This document shows positions 33,897-43,584 of a DNA stretch of 64,000 bases, in pieces (the stretch's first letter is position 1; the number at the start of each line of letters is the position of its first letter). The notes beneath the pieces were generated by a model. It saw only the letters and a list, made by a program, of their open reading frames with translations, had not been told where the DNA came from and searched no databases. This stretch comes from Cladobotryum mycophilum (taxonomy: Eukaryota; Ascomycota; Sordariomycetes; Hypocreales; Hypocreaceae): NCBI GenBank assembly GCA_036429605.1, contig CM071591.1, positions 2,976,001-3,040,000 of the forward strand. Direction: 5' to 3'. Made by a program: the position numbers and the translations under genes.

Positions 33897-35758
33897 TTAA
33901 ATAATGTTCAAAGCCGTATGCTGGATAAGCCTCGTGTTGTTCAGCATGGCGCGCAGCTTCTTGGGTCTCTGCTGGAAGCGCCTAAAGGCCTCCTGAACGT
34001 GCCTCGGCTCGATGGGGGACCTCCCCTCGCTGGGGGGTCGAACAAGCCCTGCTGGTGCTTGCGCTTCTTGGAGCCCACGGCGTTGTCGCCGCCGTTTTGG
34101 GCTCGGGCCATGTCCTCTTGCTCTTTTACCTTGAGGGCGGTCTCGGTGAGGGTCTGGACCATTTCAAAAGTGAGGAAGCCGAGGATGTCGACGATGTCGT
34201 CCGAGGGCTTGCTGTCGGTCACGATGCCGAAGCCGGCCCACTCGCGGAAGCGCTTGCCCTTGCGCCAGGTGAAGGATGCCTGTCTGTATTCGGACCAGGT
34301 GACGTACTCTTCCCTGGTCATGGCCTTTGTGCGCTCATCTGCCTTGCGGAGACGCTGGAGGGTGATGTAGTTCATCTCCTCCTCCTCTTCGTCCTCCTCG
34401 TCCTCGCGCTCGGGCACCTCGACGGCGTAGAACGAGGCGGGCTCCCAGGGCAGGCCGACCTTGGCCTTTTTGTTCTTCTTGGCCTGGTCGTCGACGGGTC
34501 CGCCCGGCACGACGCCGCCGACTGCGTCATCGCCCGCCGCGAGGTCCGCGTCGGCGCCCTTGTCGTCCGAGTCCTTTACGTTTTTGCGCACGTCCTTCCA
34601 TGATAAAAAGGTTCGGAGACGGGAGACCTTGGCTTGGTCGTGGCGGATCTGGAAGATGAGATCGTTTGTGCTGATGGATTTGGAGCCACGGCGGCCAGCC
34701 AGCTCGGTACAGTTGCGAAGCTAGATATGTATGAATGAGCAAGGAGACAAGAGCATTGATTGGAAGGGGTGAGGGCTGGAGAAAGTATTTACCAATTCAA
34801 TGACCTGCTGTCGTACAATGTCTTCGATGATACCCGTAGTTTCTACTGAGGGTTCGGTCGTCTCGCCAGAGACGTACATCATCTGTTGAAAAGTGTTAAT
34901 CAGATAGGCCCGTTTGTTTTGCTCAGATATGGATCTGTCGTCGCCACTGGTGACGAAAATTGCATTGGAATTCATTGGATAGGAGGAGCAGATCAGAGGA
35001 GTTGGCTGAGGGTTGTGGGATGGTAAAAGGTTGGTGAGTTTCTTTTTTGGTGAGGATAGCGAGTTGTGTTGTGAACTGGGGGTGGTGCTCAGATTTGATG
35101 ACAGCTTTTCTGCCAGACGGTTGCGGCTGTCACCCTCTCTGCCAGCATAGTAATAACAGAAGCGCCAACTATTCATTTGCGCAGTGTGTGTTGAATGCCC
35201 CGACCCGAATACAGCTATACTGCAGTCCTTGTCGACCAAGCCAGGAGGATTCGATCATGGTGTCCAATAACTTCCTTCATCAACACCTAGGCCAAGTCGA
35301 CAAGATTTCTTTTTGGACCAAGAGTTTTCGGATGATAGACGGCTCTTTTCCTATAACTACTCTCGAGACAGCCACACATGGGTCCCTTGGGTCACTGATT
35401 GTCCACCTATTGACCAACCATGGTGCTTATAGAGAATCTTTCGGCCATGTTAAGTGAACTCTCAACTTTCATGAATATATGCCCCTGTATAGAACTATTC
35501 CCACTAGGAAATATAGTCATCCAGGACTTGAGAGCAAGGTCTCAGAAGAGGACTCCAACCTCATGAGATTCACCAGCCAGCCAGCCAGCCAGAGCTCATT
35601 GTTCCATACCAAGATTCCAATGCAATTCATATGACAAAGGTGAGAGGGGAAAGTGGTGGTGGTAAGATATATATCATATCGTGTAAGATGAATGGGCCTC
35701 TTACCTGACTGATTTCCTGGCGATATTTATACGCCTTGTTGTCCTTTGAGTCGGCCAT
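33897..35758 (-). CDS. spt3: SAGA complex subunit SPT3, one frameshift, long first intron
   Basis: Histone-fold subunit of the SAGA co-activator that helps deliver TBP. Exon 1 (35705-35758) is MADSKDNKAYKYRQEISQ. Exon 2 (34793-34882) is MMYVSGETTEPSVETTGIIE and the following helix. Exon 3 (34720-33897) opens LRNCTELAGRRGSKSISTND and RHDQAKVSRLRTFLSWKDV, completing the N-terminal histone fold. The middle carries an acidic EREDEEDEEEEEMNY and the second fold region. Intron 1 is about 820 bp, far longer than usual here. Near the C-terminus the printed frame runs into Arg/Pro nonsense and stops at 33941. One extra base in the G6 run at 34032-34037 restores the conserved EPRHVQEAFRRFQQRPKKL ending and the stop at 33897-33899, giving 322 residues. 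Confidence 0.9.
34883..35704 (-). other. Intron 1 of SPT3 (unusually long)
   Basis: About 820 bp with a GTAAGA donor next to 35705 and a CAACAG acceptor next to 34882. The sequence upstream of exon 2 stays open in the exon-2 frame for about 350 bases on the coding strand, with an in-frame ATG at 34973-34975, so an alternative first exon is conceivable. Confidence 0.7.
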
Positions 35759-35921
35759 CTTTGCGACTTGTTCAATATGCGCCGACGATGATCACACGAT
35801 TATGCTGCCTCGGGGAGCTCGGATCAAAAAGATTATATGAGTATCCCTCAAAGCAATGTCCCGTTTACCCAAACCAAGATGCGCCTGAAGCAAAGAGTTG
35901 ACGATGGATCATGAACCCTCC

Positions 35922-35953
35922 CCCGTCGTCGTCGTCTTCGTCGTCGTCGTCGT
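35922..35953. repeat. (TCG/GTC)n trinucleotide repeat
   Basis: About ten near-perfect GTC units with one TTC interruption, giving poly-Ser or poly-Asp frames by chance. Located upstream of SPT3, possibly in its leader. Confidence 0.85.
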
Positions 35954-36883
35954 CAATTGATCGTCGCGCAGCTCCCTTCCCAAAGATTGTCACCCCAAGC
36001 GCCAGTAAATATCCGTTAAAAGCCAGTTCACTCTCCCCCCTCCCAAAAAAAGGTCCGTATTCCAAAAATGAGAGCAAAAAAAATAAAGGAGCTCGTGTTC
36101 AGTTCGTTCTGGCTTCTAGTAGATCTTTTACAAGGCTTGGCGGTTCGAAGTGATTGAACGAAAAGGGAAGAACGAAAGAACGAGTGCCGGACTCGAAGTC
36201 GCGACAGTGAATGCATGAGCACCGCCGAGTAAGTTTCAGCCACATTTGTAGTCTAATGCTAATGTTAGGTTTGTACGTCTGGTAAGCCACAATGCATAAT
36301 TACGCCACGATTAGCTTGTATACATACCACGTGATTGATATTTGTCGACAGTGCATCATCATCTTAGCATTTCAAGCAGGACATGCTTGCACTACACCCG
36401 AAGAAACCAACAACAGCAGCTAGAACAAACACTCGTACGAATAAGTCTATAATAATACCTTTTTTTTTCATTTTTTTTTCATGAAATAGAGGTACTCTTA
36501 GAAGATGATACTTGTAAGAACTTTGAAGTGGAGGAAAGGTCCCTAACCTATACATAACTTGGATGCTATTTGGATTCTGCTCAACGCTCTTATTTGGAGG
36601 TCGTATGGTATAATGGGGCTATAAGGGAGCAACGTGGTTGATATAACAGACAGATACCATGTAACGAATTGCAACGTAGCTATAGTACTCTAGAAACGTT
36701 GTGTACGATAGACAGTAACCTACAGATATGTGGAGAGTGCGGTCGTGGATGAGAGCGTTATTGGCCAACGGGAGACCAGAGCGACAATTTAATATAACCG
36801 GACGAGGGGAAGCTTGATATCAGGCCATGTTGAAGTGAGCAGTGAGCAGTGACAAGTGGCATACGCCCCGCAATAAAATGGAT

Positions 36884-36915
36884 ATATATATATATATAAA
36901 TGTACATATATATGT
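36884..36915. repeat. AT-rich dinucleotide tract
   Basis: (AT)n followed by a partly palindromic TGTACATATATATGTA about 170 bp upstream of the ADP-ribosyltransferase ATG. It may mark a nucleosome-poor promoter. Confidence 0.75.
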
Positions 36916-37081
36916 AAGCCAGTCTGCTTGAGGTGGGAGAAAAGTTCTGTATTCTGGCATGACTAGCATCGTCTAGTACTGTTATTCAACCGTTTCTTGG
37001 AATTACCTACCCTATAGTCATAGCCCCGTTATCGACCCCCCTATTAGTCTACGTGCCGACTGCTGCCCTCGCATTTCAGGG

Positions 37082-38746
37082 ATGAGTGGTTCGTTTAATC
37101 CAGACCTTTTCCTTGCTGCCACGCTGGACTGGCAAGAGAGGGTGGACCTTTGGGATGTGTTCCGGCGTATAAATAGCTACTTCACAAACGGCGTCACCTG
37201 GAGGCCGGACACCCTCCGTGATTTCCGGAGCGTACAGGTCCCCTCCAGTGCCCAGCGTCTCGTCCGCTGGGACGGAAGGCATCCAAGCGACATCTTTCGG
37301 GGCGGCTTCGAACCCCGTGGTGACGACGACAGCCAGTATAACCTCGCCGAGTATGTCCGGAACAACCAGCCGTCCCCGTTCGTGTCGACCGCTCGGTGCT
37401 TCAGCCAGAACAACTGCCTCATGAGGTGGAGGCCGTTTCAGACGCCCTTTGCGAGAAACCGCGCCGGATTCGAGTACGAGGTCTTTGCCTATGGCGGGAT
37501 CGACGTCAACGAGTGCTTGGGCCGACACCAGTACCAGGGTCAGAACGAGATTCTGTTCCCCGGGGGCATCCGCCGGGAGTTCATCCGGTCGGCCCTCGAG
37601 TACGACGGATCTGGCAACTATGTCAGGTATTGGATCAACGAACAGTTTGACCCGTCGGCCAATGGGCCAAACCATAGCCCGCTCCCATACCACTTGCCCA
37701 ATCACCTGTTCCCCGACGGCGTCGAGGTGGCCTTCTACCATGAGGACGAAGACCAACACCCCGAACTGGAGCCCAACGGCCGCCGCTGGATGCGGGGTGC
37801 CGGCGAAGACGACAACACCGACGACTTCATGATCGCGGACGGCCAGCTGCAGGAAATCATTTTCAACGGCGCCTCCCTCAAGAGCCTGTCTGACGACTAT
37901 GCCCCCGAGGCGGGCCACGAATACGCGATAAGCATCCTGGGCACGTCCATGGTCCTGACCTGCGTGAACGGCACCGACCTGGTCCTGGACGTCTGGAAGG
38001 GGCTCAACACCCAGCGCTTCCTCTGCACGGACGCCGAGGGGTATACGGGCTTCCTCTGCCGGGGCGCGGGCGGCGGCAAGGGACGCTACCTGGGATTCAA
38101 CGCATACGAATGGCTGGCCTGCTCGGCAACGAAGCAGGACCGGTGGGAGTACTTCTTCCTGCGCGCCGACCCCGCGGGCGGGTTCCAGATGCTCATGTAC
38201 AAGAACGAAAAGCTAGCGCCCGTCAGCCGGGATAGCCGGACCACGCTGAAGATGATGGCAACCAGCTCAACGCGCTTCGGTTTCACCAGACTAGACGACG
38301 ACGCCTACCACGGCACGTGGGACACGAGGTCCTCCCGCGGAACCGACATACCGCAAGACGGGTCCATGTACGAGATCAAGATCCTCGGGACGTCCAAGGC
38401 ATTCACCTGCGTCAACGGCACCGACTTGAAGATCCTCGAGCTGAACGGCTCGGACACGCAGCTCTTCCGCTGCACGACATACGAAGGCCACATGGGCTTC
38501 ATCTGCAAGGGAGCCGACGGCGGCCGGGGCCGTTACCTAGGCTTCGTTGCAAAGGATTGGCTAGCCTGCTCGGCGTACTATCAGCGGGATTGGGAGCACA
38601 TCCATGCCAAAGCAAGCCCGAGCGGTGGGTTCATGCTGTGGATGAAGAAAGATTCGCATCAGGCTCCCGTTGCCCGGGTAGGTGAGGATGCGGCAAGGAT
38701 GGTGCCTGAGAGTTCGACTTATGTTAGCTTTATTCGGCGAGAATGA
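37082..38746 (+). CDS. Pierisin/enterotoxin-A-like ADP-ribosyltransferase with duplicated C-terminal domain
   Basis: Intronless 554-residue protein. Residues about 50-170 carry the signatures of R-S-E class ADP-ribosyltransferases: Arg62 in LVRWDGRHPSDIF, the STx motif Ser102-Thr103 in PSPFVSTAR, and Gln154-x-Glu156 in YQGQNEILFPGG. A QxE ARTT loop with VRWD and STAR is the pattern of pierisin/scabin-like enzymes that modify guanine, while the enterotoxin-type enzymes that modify arginine have ExE; the target here is therefore inferred only. Residues about 278-385 and 427-535 are two copies of one domain sharing ILGTS, CVNGTDL, GRYLGF and WLACSA blocks, which I do not recognise by name; they look beta-rich. 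No N-terminal signal peptide is evident (MSGSFNPDLFLAATLDWQ). The codons are strongly G/C-ending. Frame and catalytic residues are intact. Likely a host-directed or defensive toxin. Confidence 0.85.
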   Translation: MSGSFNPDLFLAATLDWQERVDLWDVFRRINSYFTNGVTWRPDTLRDFRSVQVPSSAQRLVRWDGRHPSDIFRGGFEPRGDDDSQYNLAEYVRNNQPSPFVSTARCFSQNNCLMRWRPFQTPFARNRAGFEYEVFAYGGIDVNECLGRHQYQGQNEILFPGGIRREFIRSALEYDGSGNYVRYWINEQFDPSANGPNHSPLPYHLPNHLFPDGVEVAFYHEDEDQHPELEPNGRRWMRGAGEDDNTDDFMIADGQLQEIIFNGASLKSLSDDYAPEAGHEYAISILGTSMVLTCVNGTDLVLDVWKGLNTQRFLCTDAEGYTGFLCRGAGGGKGRYLGFNAYEWLACSATKQDRWEYFFLRADPAGGFQMLMYKNEKLAPVSRDSRTTLKMMATSSTRFGFTRLDDDAYHGTWDTRSSRGTDIPQDGSMYEIKILGTSKAFTCVNGTDLKILELNGSDTQLFRCTTYEGHMGFICKGADGGRGRYLGFVAKDWLACSAYYQRDWEHIHAKASPSGGFMLWMKKDSHQAPVARVGEDAARMVPESSTYVSFIRRE

Positions 38747-38884
38747 AACTGCTGCTAAGAACCGGTATTTCTTTCAAGAGCGGCATCTAGCCCTCACTAG
38801 CAGGTCGAGTAATGGATTCCACCACGTCTGGTGATCCGTTACACACCCACTAAGCTTTTCTATACACCAATTCATTTACAAATC

Positions 38885-40101
38885 TTACATTGGGGGTCTT
38901 TTATGCGCAGATTTGTCACCTAGTTGAGCAATAAATAAACCCCTGTATAGCTCATTTACCACTCCAGGACGCAAATGTAGCCCCCTTGAACCCCATACCA
39001 CAATGTAATGCCCAGCCAACAACTTCCACTCCTCAACCTCATCAAGGCCTTCCAACCTGTCAACCCTCTCCTTCTCATCCGGCCGAACCCACAAGTCCCA
39101 TATGCGATCAACCGTCAAATGGTTCACGACCTCGAACCCCACCTTTTGAAGCCTCGCTTCCTGGTCCCTTTGATTCCGGCAGCGCTCCAGGGCGGGCATG
39201 TAAATGTTCCGCGCGGCGAGGTTTGCCATCATGGTGTCGCTAAAGGGGTCGCCGAGGTGAATGGGCTCGTAGATTATGATGCCGAGGTTCGGTATCCGGG
39301 AGGAAAAGTAGTGGATGACGCGCTCTGATTCCTCCAGGGTGAGGTAGCAGAGACAGCATTCTGAGAGTATGAGAGTGGGCACGTCTGTTTGAAGGTCCGG
39401 CAGTAGCTCGTTTATGGTGGTGGATAGACTGCGAATATCTAGGCCGTGACTGTAATACTCTCCGCCGTCTGATGGGCGACTGCTCCAGTTGCTAGCATCC
39501 TTTACTGTTCGGTTGGTTAAAATGCTTTCTAGCTGTGGTGACATTTCCACCGTCCTGAGCTTCTTGGAGCTCGATACTGGAAAGTCAATCTCATGATAGA
39601 TTAGATCGTGGTGACGTTGAAAGAGCCGAAACGGCCTGGTATCTGTGCCGGCGCCGAGTGATATGATTTGTTTCGGGCCATTGCTGTTTTCAGAAATAAA
39701 AGACTGAACTAAGCTGTCTATGCCTGTAGTTCGTGTATATGTTCCTATATAAATGGGTGAGCTTTATTCAAGTACGAGTGTGGTGTGGTGTGGTGTGATG
39801 CGGATGGGGCCCAACCTCTATTGATGATGGGGAACCGTCTCGGAGGAGGACCATCAATGCTAGAGACAAAGTATCGTGCATATGGATCGTTTAGATATCC
39901 GACATCGACGGCACTGAATCTCGATACAGCGGCATCTGTATCTGTGCCTTGAATTGTACCGTCATCCGACTGACCAGGGTTGAAGCCAGAGCCATGGGGA
40001 CCTCGACCTGACCCTGGACCTCCTCGTGGGCTTCGAAATCCGCGACCGCCTCCCCTGCCTCGTAGAGAGAGCAGGTTTGGTATTGAAGGTGCTGCTGACA
40101 T
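38885..40101 (-). CDS. ppm1: Leucine carboxyl methyltransferase 1 (PP2A methyltransferase)
   Basis: S-adenosylmethionine-dependent enzyme that methylates the C-terminal leucine of the protein phosphatase 2A catalytic subunit. Exon 1 (39816-40101) begins with an unusual Arg/Gly-rich leader (RGRGGGRGFRSPRGGPG), then DVGYLNDPYARYF. A 71-bp intron (39745-39815) leads to exon 2 with the SAM-binding ISLGAGTDTRPFRLF, YHEIDFPVSSSKK, LILSECCLCYLTLEESERVI and IIIYEPIHLGDPF. The total is 381 residues, normal for the family. The first in-frame ATG of exon 2 is not the start, because the conserved SAM motif lies upstream of it. The RGG leader is longer than in yeast Ppm1 and could bind RNA or be methylated; that is speculation. 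Confidence 0.92.
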
Positions 40102-41795
40102 TTTAGTAGGAATGATGATGATGAAGGTGTTTTTGTAGCTCTTGGGAAGAAGCTCTCTCTGCTAAGCTTCATGTGGCAATGCGCTATGTGTGAGTGTGTG
40201 TGTGAGTGTGTGTGTGAGTGTGTGTGTGAGTGTGTGTGTGTGTGTGTGTATGTGTATGGAGAGTACTGATGTACGTACCTGCCATACACCCCCACCAACG
40301 GTGTCCAGCATCGTCGTCATCATCCCACTTCCTTCTAATTTTGGGGGGTTCCATTGGATGTAATAGTTAGAGGGGACCAATACTACTTACTGAACGGTTC
40401 CGTTATTAGAGGGGGGCCACGCGCCAAACGCCACCATTGATTAGGGATTGCATCGATTAGGATAAAAGCCAACATGCATGAAAGAGAGTGCTGAGGAGTT
40501 CACGTTCACTTCGCTTCAGCTTACGGAGGGGGAGGACAGAGGAAGCCAAGCCATCGGAACGGACCCGAATGATGCAATGGTGGGCAATCTCAAATAAGAT
40601 TAGTTTGATGAGGGACTTGAATACTATCAATATAATATAATGATGATTAATACAAGAAATACGTTGATGAAGAAGAAGAAGAAGAAGAAGAAAAAAAAAG
40701 GCATTCCCGGGTTTTCCATGTCAATAGTAGGGTGTGTCCTTTGGTTCGCCTCATCTTTTGCCTTTATAGCACGGAGTAGGAGTAGGAGTAGGCGTAGGAG
40801 TAGGAGCACAGCACCATCCATCCATACATGAGAGGTGCATACACCAAACAAACAAACAACGAGGCGTTTTAGAGGGCAAAATAATTCCTTCCTTCATTCA
40901 TCCATTAATTAAACCCCAAGTCCAATGGAACTACGGAGTACGGAGTAATTAACAACCTGTTCCAAGTTTCTTCACATGCCCTGCCCGCCCACGTTTGGTA
41001 AGTGAACAAGGCAAGGCACATCTACAGGTAGGCATTCTATCGCTCTGCCGGCTTAACCGCCTTTTTCCTTTCAGGGGCCCTTACTCGGTACATCATCGCG
41101 CCCTTTGCGCTGAAACCATGCCCCGTATTTAAAGACATACTTTTCCAGTGTCCTGCAAGTAAGAAAATTCACCATCAATCACATAAAACCACATAGTAAG
41201 CCGTGAATTCTCAGTAATCAAGTTTTCTTAATCTATAATAGACTACCTGATGAGTTAAAAAAAAAAAACCCCCCATCCAAAAAAGGAAATGGCCGATCAG
41301 TTTTGGTTGTTTATGGAAAAATACTTGTCCAGGGGGAGGCAAGGAGGCCATGTTTTGAGGCTGTGCTGCCTGGCGCTGCCTAGATTGCTAGACTCTGATC
41401 CTCGTGTTCCGGGGTTCGCCTGTGCAAATCGAGGACAGGTCGGGGTGTGTTGCGTGAGTGCGTGAGTGTTGTCTCAAATATTAATAGCATGCAGCCGCGC
41501 GCCGTCGCTCAAAGAAAGACCTCCAGCTTCTATTACTTGCACTATTTTCTCATCGCCCAAATTCGCTTCTCAACTTTTGGGTCCGAGAAGCCGAACAGGG
41601 TCGGATAATATATATACATTTTATATATAATTCAATTCTTCATCGCTTCATTTTTCATCTCATCTGTGCTTCTCTTCTTTCATTTCATTTCATTCTTTCT
41701 TCATTTACTTTCAGTGGTATCGCCAACTGGTGGACCGGATCTTATTCACATAGACAAGCCGTCTCAACTCACCACCACCACCACCACCAGCAACC
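40102..41795. promoter_or_regulatory. Divergent intergenic region between PPM1 and the membrane protein gene
   Basis: 1.7 kb. It holds the GT microsatellite at 40185-40257, an AAGAAGAAG run at 40670-40697, AGGAGT repeats at 40785-40806, two overlapping TACGGAGTA copies at 40932-40947, and a CT-rich leader (CTTCTTTCATTTCATTTCATTC at 41670-41710) before the next ATG. No gene is seen. Confidence 0.45.
40185..40257. repeat. GT-rich microsatellite
   Basis: TGTGTGTGAG units repeated four times followed by (TG)n, about 90 bp upstream of the PPM1 start. Confidence 0.92.
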
Positions 41796-42961
41796 ATGAG
41801 TCTGCTGCATTCATTCGCCAAACGGGCCGCCGACACCATCGAGGTCGAAATCCCATCCTGGGGTTGGATCATCTTCCTCATCGATGCCCTCATCCTTATC
41901 CCCGTCTTCATCTTTGTAAGTTCTCCCCCTCCCTCTTCCTCTTCCCCTTTGCCCTCCCTCACACTTCTCTTCTCATTCATACACACATCTCACTAACACC
42001 ATCATCAACACAGGTCCAATACACAATCACCTACGTCTTCCCCGTCTTCGCCATCATCGAAAACGAAAACCCCCCAGCCTACGACCCCATCGACATCTCC
42101 GAGGATGCCTCCCCCTCTCCTCCTCTGAAGAGGACCCTTCCATCGCCAAGCCCGCAGGCGGCCACCCCCTCGCACCATCACCTCCTCCCTCCGCTCCACA
42201 GAGCGCCTCCTCAAGGCCCACGGCGGCTTCCGCGCTCTCTTCCGCGGCCTCTTCTGCGCCGTCGCCATCAGCGTCATGACTTCCTTCATCACCTTGTTCT
42301 ACTCCAACATCCCCTACGCGACCGTCGCCTCCCTCGTCGCCTCCCTCGTCCTCGCCCAGTTCAGCGCCGCCTGGGTCCACATCATCATCACCCCTCAGTC
42401 ACCCCTCCCCTTCTGGCGCCGTCTCCCGGGCTTCAGCCGCGCCCTCACTGCCACCTGGAGGCCCATCATCCTCGACTGGGCCGCCATCCAGGTCGCCCAG
42501 CTTCTGCCCCTCGCCCTCGGTCTCCTCATGGGTGTCGACTTTGACGACGTCCGCTTCGCCGAGCTCGCCAACGTCTCCCGCATCTCCCGCATCGGCAACA
42601 AGGAGACCGTCTACCTGACCAAGTGCCTCATCATCACCCTCTTCAGCACCCTGCTGCACATCTTCGCCGTCATCCCCGCCAAGGTCATCCTTATTCGCAT
42701 TCAGGCATCCCTCCTCCCCGCCGAGCAGGACACCATCATCCCCTTCGACCGCTCCTTTGATGGCAAGGTCGAGCCCGCTGTTGTTGGCGGCCGTGGCTGG
42801 GCCTCCATCTCTGATGCTTGGTCCACCTTCTCCCCGCCGGCTGGCGTCGCTTGATCATTCTCTATGTCAAGATTTTCTTCGTCTCTTTCGCTACCACCAT
42901 CTTGGCCATCATCATCATGGCCCCTCAGCTTTTCCTTATTGTCCAGCCCAAGAAAGTCTAA
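41796..42961 (+). CDS. Conserved fungal multispanning membrane protein, three frameshifts
   Basis: Exon 1 (41796-41915) gives MSLLHSFAKRAADTIEVEIP and a hydrophobic helix (WGWIIFLIDALILIPVFIF). After a 98-bp intron exon 2 (from 42014) begins VQYTITYVFPVFAIIENENPP. The rest is spread over three further frames, each reached by adding one base to a C run: C5 at 42111-42115, C5 at 42165-42169 and C4 at 42832-42835. The corrected reading contains an SLRSTERLLKAHGGFRALFRG segment, several membrane helices, the SPLPFWRRLPGFSRAL loop, ILIRIQASLLPAEQDTIIPF and a final helix ending QPKKV, about 356 residues. It resembles a family of uncharacterised fungal membrane proteins conserved across filamentous ascomycetes; no function is known to me. 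Three breaks in one short gene would suggest decay, but all fit the homopolymer pattern seen elsewhere. Confidence 0.75.
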
Positions 42962-43584
42962 ATATCTAGTTGTATACGCGCTCTAAGAATGCTCCTTGAT
43001 TGTTGAAATGGAGTCCATGGACTATATATACTGTCTGCTCTTTTACTTTTCTTACAGTCGGTCAAATTATAGCATGTAAAATCAAATAAGAAATTAAATT
43101 TAAAGTGGTTACACATCAGTAAAACTATATATAAATGCTCGCACACAACATATGATAAAATTAGTACACTTCGCTCTCATAAAGTATATCTTGTATTCAT
43201 AATCTTGATTCTTTCTCAAGTCTTCATATGTGAGGTCTTTCATTTGCCATCCATCCACCACCCAACTCCACCAAGGATATTTCTTTTCTCCCACTGCCTC
43301 ATTCCATCGCCATTCCGGCCTTTGCCCATCCGTCGTGTAGCTTCATTCCGCAATCACGTCATAAAATCCAATCATCGTCGGCACTCTTGACTCGCTAGCC
43401 CGTAAGCGCATCCTCCTCCCCTCGGAAAACGTCAGAGGAACCAGGAAGCAATCAAAGACGAGAGATAAAAGACAAAGAAAATAGTTCAAACAGTAACAAC
43501 AGAGAACTCGATAGGGCATGCGGGTATATCGTGGTCTAACCCGTGTCTACTCACAACGCCGTCCAAGCATGTACGCAGGGGTAT
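42962..43584. other. Intergenic, convergent 3' ends
   Basis: 623 bp AT-rich 3' flanks of the membrane protein and kinesin genes; no gene recognised. Confidence 0.4.

Larger units (their letters stand above)
35759..37081. promoter_or_regulatory. Divergent intergenic region between SPT3 and the ADP-ribosyltransferase gene
   Basis: 1.3 kb of promoter sequence for two divergent genes. It holds a (TCG)n stretch at about 35922-35953, short A and T runs, and a (TA)n tract at 36884-36915. No ORF is supported. Confidence 0.45.

Noticed and set aside
34055..34603. A 182-residue + strand ORF
   Set aside because: Antisense to SPT3 exon 3, with a hydrophobic/Gly composition from mirrored acidic codons.
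41400..41440. GGGGTTCGCC resembling a tRNA T-arm
   Set aside because: No paired acceptor stem and no A box at the right distance.
41666..42544. A 292-residue His/Pro/Arg-rich + strand ORF
   Set aside because: It runs through the intron and then off-frame in the membrane protein gene, and its composition is that of a wrong frame in C-rich DNA.
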